This document shows, one piece after another, positions 1 through 7,537 of a DNA stretch of 64,000 bases (positions within the stretch are counted from its first letter, which is position 1; every line of letters starts with the position of its first letter). The notes beneath the pieces were generated by a model that did not search any database, had not been told where the DNA came from, and saw nothing but the letters and a program-made list of their open reading frames with translations. The translations under genes were made by a program, and so were the position numbers. This stretch comes from Microbulbifer sp. TB1203 (lineage in GTDB: Bacteria; Pseudomonadota; Gammaproteobacteria; Pseudomonadales; Cellvibrionaceae). The stretch lies in NCBI RefSeq assembly GCF_030997045.1, contig NZ_CP116899.1:1426001-1490000 (forward strand), read 5' to 3'.

Positions 1-123
1 GGCAAAAGCGAGCAGGGACAACAGCAAGCCGCGTCGGGTGTACTTGGCAACCCGCATGTCTGTGTTCCGGCACACCCGGCGGTCTTTCTGGACTTTCAGT
101 TCGGGGCGGTCAAATAACGGCAT
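1..123 (-). CDS. hypothetical protein, N-terminal part only
   Basis: An open frame runs off the left edge of the window on the minus strand. It starts with ATG at 121-123, five bases after the stop of the DUF2788 gene, which suggests co-transcription. The 41 visible residues begin MPLFDRPELKVQKD and end in a hydrophobic run (RGLLLSLLAFA) that looks like the start of a membrane segment or signal sequence. An internal in-frame ATG at 55-57 would place this run at residue 11, more like a normal signal peptide, and is a possible alternative start. Too little is visible to name a family. Confidence 0.4.
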   Translation of the reverse strand, partial: MPLFDRPELKVQKDRRVCRNTDMRVAKYTRRGLLLSLLAFA

Positions 124-128
124 ATCCG

Positions 129-332
129 CTAACCAATGCCCAGTATCTCTACCAGGACTGTTTTTATAAGGAATCCGAGCAGGCCCAGGCCCAGGGCGAT
201 AAACAAAATAAAGGTGCCGAAACGCCCAGCCTTGGACTCCTTGGCCAGGTTCCAGACGATAAAGACCATAAAAAGGATGAGTCCGCCGACACCGAACCAG
301 AGGGAGTACTCTTCAAACTGTTCGAATGACAT
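129..332 (-). CDS. DUF2788 family small membrane protein
   Basis: A 67-residue protein with two hydrophobic segments, roughly residues 14-29 and 39-62, separated by the charged stretch NLAKESKAGRFG. That central motif and the length match the DUF2788 family of small gammaproteobacterial inner-membrane proteins, which I recall as beginning with a short acidic segment followed by GGLILFM. No function is established for the family. It lies just upstream of the partial gene at the window edge and probably shares its transcript. Family assignment is from memory of the conserved motif; function is unknown. Confidence 0.75.
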   Translation of the reverse strand: MSFEQFEEYSLWFGVGGLILFMVFIVWNLAKESKAGRFGTFILFIALGLGLLGFLIKTVLVEILGIG

Positions 333-423
333 GGAACCACCCGCCTCGAAAATTGGCGCGGATTCTACAGTGATCAGTGATCAGTTAACAGTGGCGCTTC
401 CGTCACGGCTATCTGGTCACGGA

Positions 424-744
424 TCATGCTCCCTGGTAGTAATCCCCATCCTCCGCCCGGGTACCGCAGCGCAGTCGGCGAACTTCCCGGTCACGGTATC
501 GGCTGTCATGCCAGCAGAGCGGCAGCGCTTCTCCGGACAGGAAGCTCAACTGAGTCTTGTCGAAGACCTCCGGATCCTGCACCTCCTCGCCCCAGAGGTA
601 GCGACCCACAACAGTCAACTCGTAGGGATTCGCCAAGGTGACTATATCGGCTACCTCGACCAGGTGGTTGGTGGCGATATCTTTAAACAGCATCGTGGCA
701 TCCATTTCGTCTTCGTACCCCAAGTATAGGGGTTTAGGTGCCAC
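424..744 (-). CDS. hypothetical acidic protein
   Basis: A 106-residue frame with a GTG start at 742-744; an internal ATG fourteen codons in, giving MDATMLFKDIATNHLVEV, is the more natural start. The protein is acidic and soluble, without a signal peptide or membrane segment, and has a tail rich in Arg and Tyr (CWHDSRYRDREVRRL). The pattern EVQDPEVFDK followed by SGEALPLCW gives the impression of a small conserved gammaproteobacterial family, but I cannot name it. It sits 168 bp downstream of the end of the secretion operon on the same strand. Whether it is translated is probable but unproven. Confidence 0.5.
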   Translation of the reverse strand: MAPKPLYLGYEDEMDATMLFKDIATNHLVEVADIVTLANPYELTVVGRYLWGEEVQDPEVFDKTQLSFLSGEALPLCWHDSRYRDREVRRLRCGTRAEDGDYYQGA

Positions 745-912
745 TTCCGTTGGACCATCCTGGCGGCTTCACACTTGGCTCAACAACCAACAGCCCAAAA
801 AAACAGAAATATGACGGCAAAATTCCGTCCAATAAACTCACAAAAACGAACGCAAGGTTATATTTTGACCGGAAAATTATTGAAAAATAACTTCCAGCTA
901 TTGAAGGACTGA
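745..912. other. AT-rich gap downstream of the secretion operon
   Basis: This stretch between gspM and the small hypothetical gene is clearly lower in GC than its surroundings. I see no gene and no convincing intrinsic terminator in it. Confidence 0.4.
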
Positions 913-1404
913 TTATCCTTCCAGGGTCAGACGCGCGGACACCATCCCTTCCTGGGGCAGCGCGTCCAGGTTGACAGTGCGAATGGTAAAGCGCTGCTGT
1001 ATCAGGTTGTTCAGCCAGGGTTGCAGATCCTGGTAACGGGCCTGCTCTATCCACAGGCGAATGCGCCCCTCTCCTTCCGGCTCAAAGCGCCTGATAGTAA
1101 TCTTGTGTTGTTCCGCGGCGGCGGTGACCCGCTGCAACAGAGTGCCCTGGGATTGGGCCGGCGCGCCCATGGAGCTGGTATCCAGGCGCTCCAGTATTGG
1201 GCGCTGAGACTCGATCCACTGCACCAGTTGACGTGATTTCTCGGCTTCGGCCCGGGCGCTGTCGAAGAAGTTCTTGGCGGGCATAAACAGGCCGTAGACC
1301 ACAAACATCCCGCCGAGAAACAGCGAGAGTAAGCCCAGGGCGCGCTGGTCGTTGGTCGGCAGCGCCTGCCATTTCTGTCGCCATTGTTCGATTTGTTCTT
1401 TCAT
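913..1404 (-). CDS. gspM: type II secretion protein GspM
   Basis: A 163-residue bitopic inner-membrane protein. It has a short charged cytoplasmic N terminus (MKEQIEQWRQKWQALPTNDQ), one membrane segment at about residues 24-41, a coiled-coil-like periplasmic stretch and a C-terminal ferredoxin-like fold, as in GspM/XcpZ. GspM pairs with GspL in the assembly platform that links the GspE ATPase to the pseudopilus. It is the last gene of the operon, 33 bp after gspL, and no gspN follows. The start is supported by a good match to the usual N-terminal layout of the family. Confidence 0.92.
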   Translation of the reverse strand: MKEQIEQWRQKWQALPTNDQRALGLLSLFLGGMFVVYGLFMPAKNFFDSARAEAEKSRQLVQWIESQRPILERLDTSSMGAPAQSQGTLLQRVTAAAEQHKITIRRFEPEGEGRIRLWIEQARYQDLQPWLNNLIQQRFTIRTVNLDALPQEGMVSARLTLEG

Positions 1405-1437
1405 CGCTGTTAGATCACTGAATTCACTAATAACTGA

Positions 1438-2757
1438 TTAGCGCAGCCGGATACGTCCGGACACGCCCTTCTCGAGTTCGTTGGCTGCCAATAGCTCCGC
1501 CTTGTATTCGCCGTTGGACAGGCGTCCCACGAGGGTGTCCAGGTCGGTCAGGTTGGGCGCCTGTAGCTGCAACACCATTTCCCCGCGGTTGCCGTCGAAG
1601 CGCAGGGACTCCAGCTTGAGTTCACCGCCCTTGTGCTGGCTCCAGACACTGCTCAACAGTTGCATCTGGCGCCCGAAGCTGCTGCTGCCGGCGGCGGCCT
1701 GGTTGAGGTAGCCGTCGATCTGGCGGCGGATATCCGCGCTCGGCCGGTCCCGCGGAAAGAGTTCGCCGAACAGCGCCTGCGCCTCGCTCTCCGCACTGCC
1801 CGCGCGCCATTGGTAATAGCCCCCGGCAGCCAAGTACAGCATCAGTTGAAGCACGAAGCAGGCCACTGCCGCAATCGCCGGCTTGTACCACCAGTCGCGC
1901 TCATCGCTGCCGTCGTCCAACTGGTAATCGCCGCTCAGCAGATTGGCCAGGCAATCGGGCCTGGCGCAGGCCAGGAGTTCTTCCTCCGCCGCCCGCTCGG
2001 AGCGCTGTAGGCGCTCGCCAAACAGGGTTTCCAATTCCGCTATGACCAGGGAGTCATCCCCGCCGGCACCGAGCAGTTGCAGCTCGGGCACCGCACTCTC
2101 AGCACTCTCATCCGCGTCATCGTCACTTTCGCCAGCTTCCGCCAGATGGGCCAACAGCGGCTGCAGATGCTGGCGCTGAACAGTGAGGCCGTACCCTGCT
2201 TTGTGCCAGATATGCGCCTGGCTGCCGTCTATCCACAGGGCGATATCCCGATTCAGCGGTTCCAGTAGCTGGTACTCTGGTACAGCCGCGACCACCGGCC
2301 ATTGCAAGCGCTGCAACTGGCTGTGCAGCGCATCCATCTTCTCCCTGGCGACGGCATAGATACTGCATTGCTCACCGCTGATGGGCCGGCACAGGAAGTG
2401 CAGATCCTCCACGTCCTCGGCCAACCGCTCCTCCACCATGTACCCAACTGCGCTGCTCTGGCGGCGCGCGGCTTTGGGGATCGCCTCCACGCCGCTCCAC
2501 ACCCAGTTGCCGGGAAGAAGCAGCAGCGCCCGGGCGTTCTCGGGAAAATCGAGCTGGATTGCGTCCTCCGGGGTTTCCAGCGGCTCGCGGTCCGGGTCAA
2601 AGGCGCGCACAAAGCTGTCGTCCAGGGCCACGGGACGCCAGCCGTCGCTGCACCAGCAGAGGATGCCGAGGCCACTTTCATCCTCCCGTAAGCGCAGCAA
2701 CATCAGTTGCCGCCCAGGTGCTGCACCCTTTGATTCAAAACTTAAACTATCTGCCAT
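1438..2757 (-). CDS. gspL: type II secretion protein GspL
   Basis: A 439-residue protein with an actin-like cytoplasmic domain (about residues 20-270), a single membrane helix near residues 290-312 (IAAVACFVLQLMLYLAAGGY) and a periplasmic ferredoxin-like domain at the C terminus. This is the standard GspL plan. The cytoplasmic domain binds the N terminus of GspE and the periplasmic domain binds GspM. An acidic linker, including SDDDADESAESAVPE at about residues 210-225, interrupts the cytoplasmic domain and is probably a flexible insertion. It follows gspK with two bases between stop and start. Confidence 0.93.
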   Translation of the reverse strand: MADSLSFESKGAAPGRQLMLLRLREDESGLGILCWCSDGWRPVALDDSFVRAFDPDREPLETPEDAIQLDFPENARALLLLPGNWVWSGVEAIPKAARRQSSAVGYMVEERLAEDVEDLHFLCRPISGEQCSIYAVAREKMDALHSQLQRLQWPVVAAVPEYQLLEPLNRDIALWIDGSQAHIWHKAGYGLTVQRQHLQPLLAHLAEAGESDDDADESAESAVPELQLLGAGGDDSLVIAELETLFGERLQRSERAAEEELLACARPDCLANLLSGDYQLDDGSDERDWWYKPAIAAVACFVLQLMLYLAAGGYYQWRAGSAESEAQALFGELFPRDRPSADIRRQIDGYLNQAAAGSSSFGRQMQLLSSVWSQHKGGELKLESLRFDGNRGEMVLQLQAPNLTDLDTLVGRLSNGEYKAELLAANELEKGVSGRIRLR

Positions 2758-2759
2758 AA

Positions 2760-3812
2760 CTATTTGGTTTTTCTTGATTTATCATCCGCAGATTCGGAAG
2801 AATCCTGCAGTAACTCCTGCATGTGCCCGGTGGAGAAGCTGCGCCGCTGGCGATGCAACACCTCAGCGCTGCCTTTGCCCTGGTCGACTTTTAAAGTGGT
2901 CTCCCAGTACTGGCGGTAGTCGCCGCCGTCCCCCAGTTGCACCGCGATCCGGGCGAGAAAATAGCTGCTCTCGAAAACCAGCCCCGAGCCGCCGGTCACA
3001 CCGTAGCTGGCCAACTGGGCGTAATCACTGAAAACCATCTCCGATTCCCGCTGGCGAACAATCTCCTCGCTGTTGGCCTCCGGCTGCACCGCCTCGATTA
3101 ATTCCACCGGTGCGAAGTTCACATTGATTTTCGTGTCCGTTTCCGGGAGGGCACACAGGAAGGGACGCAATTTCTGCCAGTCCTCCGCCTCCATCCCCTG
3201 CACTGCGGCCAGTTCGGACACATCGGTAATCTGCGTATCCGGGGTGCGATGGGCCACATCCAGCCCCAGATAGCCGTCATCCTCGGTGCCCGGCGCTTTC
3301 GGGGTGTCGTCGGCGTCCAGCCAGTCCAGGATCGCGTTGGCCAGCTCCGGCTTGCCGCTGACATTGCGCACGAGGCGTTCGAAAATCTCGTTTTGCTCGC
3401 CCCCCTGTCTGCCCTGTCCGCCCTGCCTGCCCGAGCCGCCTGCAGTGAGATTGTTCACATTAAAACATGAATGTAAGTCTTTGATCTGAATCCGGATCTT
3501 CCCATTGTCCGGATTGAATTCCAACGCTTTCTGCGCCCAGGGCTCGCCGGCATGGTCGGCGGGTGGATCCTCTCCCCTCTTACCGGCCTCCTTGTCCGCC
3601 TCCCAGTCCCGCTCCAGGGCCACCCGCGCCCAAGCCTCGGCGCCGCCGACGAACTCAGCCAGTTGGGTATTGGCCAGCAACATGCCGGTGCGCGACAGGG
3701 CGATTCGGTTGCGCAGTATGGAGTGGGTTACCGCGGCGATCGCGATGACCATCACCAGTAGCACGGTGATCAGCGCAACCCCGCGCTGTTGTTTGGGCCC
3801 GGCGGCATTCAC
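2760..3812 (-). CDS. gspK: minor pseudopilin GspK
   Basis: A 350-residue type IV prepilin-like protein, the large tip subunit of the type II pseudopilus. The N terminus QQRGVALITVLLVMVIAI is a prepilin leader and hydrophobic helix. The residue at mature position 5 is not Glu, which is normal for GspK. After the pilin stem comes the large alpha-helical domain of the family. A Gly/Gln/Arg-rich loop (GGSGRQGGQGRQGGEQ) near residues 125-140 is low complexity and probably disordered. The 3-prime end of gspJ overlaps the gspK start by four bases, implying translational coupling. Confidence 0.93.
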   Translation of the reverse strand: MNAAGPKQQRGVALITVLLVMVIAIAAVTHSILRNRIALSRTGMLLANTQLAEFVGGAEAWARVALERDWEADKEAGKRGEDPPADHAGEPWAQKALEFNPDNGKIRIQIKDLHSCFNVNNLTAGGSGRQGGQGRQGGEQNEIFERLVRNVSGKPELANAILDWLDADDTPKAPGTEDDGYLGLDVAHRTPDTQITDVSELAAVQGMEAEDWQKLRPFLCALPETDTKINVNFAPVELIEAVQPEANSEEIVRQRESEMVFSDYAQLASYGVTGGSGLVFESSYFLARIAVQLGDGGDYRQYWETTLKVDQGKGSAEVLHRQRRSFSTGHMQELLQDSSESADDKSRKTK

Positions 3813-4642
3813 GGGTTTTCCCCGCGCTCGCCGGCGTCCTTATCGGGAGGGCTGGCTACGGGAAAGACCCGCCGCAACTCGCCGCCGGTGCGGGTCATCA
3901 ACACCAGCTCAAGAGCTTGGGGCAGGCGGATGTCCAGTTGGCCGGCGGAAGTCTGTGAGGATGCCGGCGGCCATTGGGACAGCCAGGTTTCGGTATCCGG
4001 GTCGTAATAGCGCAGGGTCAGCGCGTCGACGCCGGCGAGCAACGGCTCCGCCACCGGCTCCGAATCTGGGCCTCGGTCCAGCACCCGCCAGCGACTGCGC
4101 AGGAACAAGCCGCCGCTGTCCTCCTCCAGGGCGTTTCCGCCGGGCTCCTCCTCAGGATAACCGAGGGAGTAACCCACGCGCTGCAGCTCGCCGCGGGGCT
4201 CGCCAGTGAGATTGGCCGCGCCCAGGCGGGTAAACTCGATTTCGTCCGCATCGCCCCGCAGGGCCGGTTCGTAGCCTGTGTAGGCATTCTTGACCGGCCG
4301 GACCGTAAGCTGGCGGAGGTCATCGTCGATGCGGTAGAGAGCCATGGACAGCCGCCGCAGTTCCTCCGCGCGCCCTTCCAGTGCCCGGTCGGTGGCGTTG
4401 AAGGTGTCCAGCAGGGCGTAGGACCCGATACTGATGATGGAAACCAGTACCAGCACCACCATGATCTCGATCAGAGTGAAGCCGGACTGTTTGGATGCGG
4501 AATGCGCCGTTATCTGCCCGCTGCGCGCCTTTGCCCGTCCCACATTCCGCATTCCGCATTGACTCGCGCCATCCATGGCGCTCGCCCTGCGGGCGCGTTC
4601 GGCGTCCAAATTTGCTCCTGCAAATTTGTCATCATTCACCAT
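3809..4642 (-). CDS. gspJ: minor pseudopilin GspJ
   Basis: Prepilin-like protein with the processing motif QSGFTLIEIMVVLVLVS; cleavage by the prepilin peptidase would occur after Gly. GspJ joins GspI and GspK in the tip complex. I chose the ATG at 4640-4642, about 278 residues, because a purine-rich GGCGGA lies just before it; a frame start at 4669 is also possible. Either way the leader before FTLIE is unusually long, about 60 residues, because a dispersed 56-bp repeat (4575-4630) is read in frame inside it. Later starts at internal Met codons nearer the motif would give a normal short leader and cannot be excluded. Confidence 0.85.
   Translation of the reverse strand: MVNDDKFAGANLDAERARRASAMDGASQCGMRNVGRAKARSGQITAHSASKQSGFTLIEIMVVLVLVSIISIGSYALLDTFNATDRALEGRAEELRRLSMALYRIDDDLRQLTVRPVKNAYTGYEPALRGDADEIEFTRLGAANLTGEPRGELQRVGYSLGYPEEEPGGNALEEDSGGLFLRSRWRVLDRGPDSEPVAEPLLAGVDALTLRYYDPDTETWLSQWPPASSQTSAGQLDIRLPQALELVLMTRTGGELRRVFPVASPPDKDAGERGENP
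4575..4630 (-). repeat. dispersed 56-bp repeat inside gspJ leader
   Basis: The segment from TGGCGCTCGCCC through CAAATTTGTC matches 15932-15988 closely: both contain GGCG followed by TTCGGCGTCCAAATTTG, a short loop and CAAATTTGTC. The AAATTTG motif itself forms a small inverted repeat. Here the element is translated as part of the gspJ leader. At 15932 it lies between two REP-like sequences in non-coding DNA. Confidence 0.75.
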
Positions 4643-5057
4643 TCCGCCCCCCCTTCGCCGCCCAGGCATCCAGGGTGAATACCGGATACTCGCCGTCCGG
4701 CCGCGCCACTTCCACGATGATATGGCGCATACGCTCCTCTCTGGTGTCCTCCACGGTGGCGGTCACCTGCCACTCGCGCCCACCCAGCGGCACCCGTTCG
4801 GCTTTCTCTCCCACCGGCGGCCAGGGGCTGCGCACGCGAATCTCAGCCAGCACTTCCTGCGCCACCCAACTGGCGGCCAGGCGCTCCTCCATGGCTGCCT
4901 GCTGGCGCACACTGCCCTGCATGGTTTTCAGCACGCTGGCGGCGATTACGCCAAAGATCACCAGCGCGACCAGCACCTCCACCAAGGTGAAACCGGAGGA
5001 GCGAGAAATGGGAACTATGGGACCCGGGACCCGGGACCCGTATCTACGCTCAGTCAT
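4632..5057 (-). CDS. gspI: minor pseudopilin GspI
   Basis: A 141-residue prepilin-like protein with the motif SSGFTLVEVLVALVIFGVI, including Glu5 of the mature protein. Its length and C-terminal sheet (REWQVTATVEDTREERMRHI) fit GspI, the subunit that nucleates the pseudopilus tip. The 20-residue leader contains a translated GGGACCC-type simple repeat at 5018-5042. Its ATG (5055-5057) overlaps the end of gspH, and its own stop lies within the start region of gspJ, so the three minor pseudopilins are tightly coupled. Confidence 0.92.
   Translation of the reverse strand: MTERRYGSRVPGPIVPISRSSGFTLVEVLVALVIFGVIAASVLKTMQGSVRQQAAMEERLAASWVAQEVLAEIRVRSPWPPVGEKAERVPLGGREWQVTATVEDTREERMRHIIVEVARPDGEYPVFTLDAWAAKGGRNGE
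5018..5042. repeat. GGGACCC tandem repeat in gspI leader
   Basis: Three abutting copies of GGGACCC(G) lie within the codons just upstream of the prepilin cleavage site of GspI. Related GC-rich runs occur at 5600-5630 (gspH leader) and 7508-7532 (gspF-gspE gap), so this is a local family of short self-complementary repeats. Confidence 0.7.
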
Positions 5058-5796
5058 CCACCTGCCACTCCACCTTCAATCCCGCCAGGCTGGTATAGGA
5101 AATCGATGCTCCGCGGCTGATGTCGCCGTCACTGAGCAGGAACATGGCCAGCTCTACCGGGAGGATTTCACCGCTGGAAAGCGCCACGAACTGAGGGAGT
5201 TGTTCCTCCTCCTCTTTTCGCTCAGCGGCGAACTCCTTGGATTCGGTGCCGGGCATCTGGGCTTCCTCCAGCACTTCCAGGCGGATATTTTCCGGCAGCT
5301 GATGAGAGGCGAAACGCGCAGCGCTGCGGCCCGCGGATTCGGTGTCCAGAGCCTGCCACTTCATGGCCGCGGCATCGAAACGCACCACGCTGTAGCCGTC
5401 ACTTTCCACCATCACCCCGTAGTGCGCCTTGTCGATCAAAGCCCGGTCCGCCACCAACTGCAACAGGCTGGCCAGGCGCTGGACCTCGCCGGTCCAGTTG
5501 CGGTTGCCGGCACCGCCCAGGGACAGCACTGCCATCCCCGCCAGGGTGGCGATGATAACGATGACGACCAGAATCTCGATCAGGGTGAAGCCGGATTGAC
5601 GGGAACCGGAACCCGGGGCCCGGGACCCGGCGTGAGAAAGGCTTGGGGATAGAGTGCCGGCAGTACCCGCGCTTTGGCAGCGCCCGTCCGGCAGACAAAC
5701 CCGAGTCGCGAGCCGAGAGCCCCGAGTCCCGATCTGTCCGGGGAGCGATTCAAGCCCCCCTACTTCAAGCCGGCACGCCATCCCGGTCAAACTCAA
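5050..5796 (-). CDS. gspH: minor pseudopilin GspH
   Basis: Prepilin-like protein with motif RQSGFTLIEILVVIVIIATLA; the mature part (about 180 residues) fits GspH/XcpU. The frame opens with TTG at 5794-5796, overlapping the gspG stop by three bases; an ATG at 5779-5781 is the next option. From that ATG to the cleavage motif lie about 60 residues of Ser/Gly/Arg-rich sequence with no further ATG, GTG or TTG close to the motif. This is far longer than a normal 6-20 residue leader. The extra DNA consists largely of GC-rich simple repeats (5600-5630 and about 5700-5745). Function assignment is firm; the start is uncertain. Confidence 0.87.
   Translation of the reverse strand: MSLTGMACRLEVGGLESLPGQIGTRGSRLATRVCLPDGRCQSAGTAGTLSPSLSHAGSRAPGSGSRQSGFTLIEILVVIVIIATLAGMAVLSLGGAGNRNWTGEVQRLASLLQLVADRALIDKAHYGVMVESDGYSVVRFDAAAMKWQALDTESAGRSAARFASHQLPENIRLEVLEEAQMPGTESKEFAAERKEEEEQLPQFVALSSGEILPVELAMFLLSDGDISRGASISYTSLAGLKVEWQVDD
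5600..5630. repeat. GC-rich palindromic repeat in gspH leader
   Basis: GGAACCCGGGGCCCGGGACC and following bases form overlapping self-complementary units of the GGGACCC/GGGTCCC type, translated as part of the long gspH leader. A second, related run of CGAGTCGCGAGCCGAGAGCC type lies at about 5700-5745. Confidence 0.6.
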
Positions 5797-6221
5797 AGCT
5801 CGGCGAGCGATAGATCCGCCGCCTCACCCTCACCACCGGGCTTGCCGTCGGCCCCCAGGCTGTACAGATCGTAGGGGCCGGTGCTACCGGGGCTGATGTA
5901 CTGGTACTCATTGCCCCAGGGATCCTTGGGAGCCTTTTTCAGATAGGGCTCGTTCCAGTTCTTCGCCTCTGGAAAGCCGGAAGGTTTGCTCACCAGCGCC
6001 TGCAGACCCTGGTCGGAGCTGGGGTACACGAAGTTATCCATGCGGTACATATCCAGCGCAGTCTCGATGGCGCGCAGGTCCACCACTGCGGCCTTCATCC
6101 GCGCCTCGCCGGTGCGTCCCAGCACGTTGGGCACCACCAGGGCGCCGAGCACCCCGAGAATCACGATCACCACCATGATCTCGATCAGCGTAAAGCCGCC
6201 GCTTTTTCGTAAAGTTCTCAT
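5793..6221 (-). CDS. gspG: major pseudopilin GspG
   Basis: The major pseudopilin, about 142 residues from the ATG at 6219-6221. I prefer this over an upstream ATG at 6260 because it gives a typical short leader (MRTLRKSGG|FTLIEIMVV) and is preceded by GGGAGCGAG. The mature protein shows the hallmark GspG features: DLRAIETALDMYRMDNFVYPS, a KDPWGNEYQY segment and the C-terminal calcium-site loop around DLYSLGADGKPGG. It polymerises into the periplasmic pseudopilus that pushes folded exoproteins through the GspD channel. Confidence 0.96.
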   Translation of the reverse strand: MRTLRKSGGFTLIEIMVVIVILGVLGALVVPNVLGRTGEARMKAAVVDLRAIETALDMYRMDNFVYPSSDQGLQALVSKPSGFPEAKNWNEPYLKKAPKDPWGNEYQYISPGSTGPYDLYSLGADGKPGGEGEAADLSLAEL

Positions 6222-6252
6222 TTTCTCGCTCCCTTCGCCTGTAGACAGGCTT

Positions 6253-7470
6253 TTACACAACCAGTTGATTCATGCTCATGATGGGCATCATGATCGCCAT
6301 CACAATAAACAGAACGATCCCGGCCATCAGCAGCAGCATGGCCGGTTCGAACAGACTGACAAACGCGGTAACCGCCCCCTGCAGATCCTGCTCCTGGGAT
6401 TCCGCAGCGCGGCGGAGCATTTCATCCAGGGTGCCGGAGGATTCACCGCTGGCGATCATATAGATCATCATGGGCGGGAAATACTCCACGTCTTCCAGCG
6501 CGCGGCGCAAACTGCCACCTTCGCGCACAGATTTCTGCGCCGCCTGCAAACGCTCCTTGAGAAAATCGTTGCTCATCACCCCACTGGCGATACCCATCGC
6601 CTGCACCAGCGGTACGCTACTGCCGGTGAGAATCGCCAGGGTACCCACATAGCGGGCGCTCTGGCCACCCCGAACCAGCCAGCCGATCAGCGGCAGTTCC
6701 AGCAGCCGGTGGTGAAAGCGGTAGCGGGCTGCCGGACGGCGCAACAGGAAAATAATCGCCACTATCAGCGCCGCCAGCGCCGGGGGCACCAGCCAACCCC
6801 AAGCGGAGATGAAATCGCTCACCGCCACCAGTATGCGCGTGGGGAGGGGCAACACCTGGCCTGTGCCGGTAAACACCTCGATCACGTCCGGCACCACGTA
6901 GACCATCAGGCCGGTCACCACCAGGACACAGATGAATACCAGCACCATCGGGTAGATCAGCGCCAATTGCACCTTCTGGCGGAATTTCTGCTGATTCTCG
7001 GTGTAGTCGCCGAGACGCTCAAGCACCGCATCCAGGTGGCCCGAGTGTTCTCCCGCCTCCACCGTGGCGCGGTACAGCTTCGGGAAGGCGCGGGGAAAAC
7101 TGCCCAGGGCCTGGGCGAAGCTGTGGCCCTCCAGCACCTTGCCGCGCACCGCGAGCACGATGCGACGGATCTTGTGATTGCGGGTCTGGCTGGCGATGGC
7201 GCCGAGAGTCTCTTCCAGGGGAATGCCGGCGCGCAGCAGCGTGGCGATCTGGCGGGTGAGCAGCGCCAGATGTTTGATACTGAGGCCCGGGCTGCCGGCA
7301 AGCAGGCTGCCGCCACTCTCGCCGGCACTGTCCGCCGCCGGGGACACCTCCAGTGGCACCAGCCCCTTGGCGCGCAACTGCTGGCGCGCCGCACGGGGGC
7401 TGTCGGCCTCGAGAGTGCCGCGGTTCTTGCGGCCGGAATCGGTAAGGGCGATGTATTGGAAGGCGGCCAC
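6253..7470 (-). CDS. gspF: type II secretion inner-membrane protein GspF
   Basis: A 405-residue polytopic platform protein with the two repeated T2SSF helical domains (about residues 70-195 and 275-395) and three membrane segments near 170-190, 220-245 and 375-400. The GTG start (7468-7470) gives MAAFQYIALTDSGRKNRG, the usual GspF beginning. GspF contacts GspE and GspL and is thought to transmit ATP hydrolysis into pseudopilin assembly. A 31-bp gap separates it from gspG and a 67-bp gap, holding a palindromic GC-rich repeat, from gspE. Confidence 0.95.
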   Translation of the reverse strand: MAAFQYIALTDSGRKNRGTLEADSPRAARQQLRAKGLVPLEVSPAADSAGESGGSLLAGSPGLSIKHLALLTRQIATLLRAGIPLEETLGAIASQTRNHKIRRIVLAVRGKVLEGHSFAQALGSFPRAFPKLYRATVEAGEHSGHLDAVLERLGDYTENQQKFRQKVQLALIYPMVLVFICVLVVTGLMVYVVPDVIEVFTGTGQVLPLPTRILVAVSDFISAWGWLVPPALAALIVAIIFLLRRPAARYRFHHRLLELPLIGWLVRGGQSARYVGTLAILTGSSVPLVQAMGIASGVMSNDFLKERLQAAQKSVREGGSLRRALEDVEYFPPMMIYMIASGESSGTLDEMLRRAAESQEQDLQGAVTAFVSLFEPAMLLLMAGIVLFIVMAIMMPIMSMNQLVV

Positions 7471-7507
7471 GATTTAGAGACCTCCAAGCCCGGAAAAGGT
7501 AGGGGAG

Positions 7508-7532
7508 AATCGGGACCCGGGTCCCGTGATCC
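7508..7532. repeat. GGGACCCGGGTCCC palindrome between gspE and gspF
   Basis: A perfect palindrome GGGACCCGGGTCCC in the only sizeable gap within the gspD-gspF stretch. It belongs to the same simple-repeat family seen in the gspH and gspI leaders. It could fold as a hairpin in the operon mRNA. Confidence 0.65.
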
Positions 7533-7537
7533 CGCCG

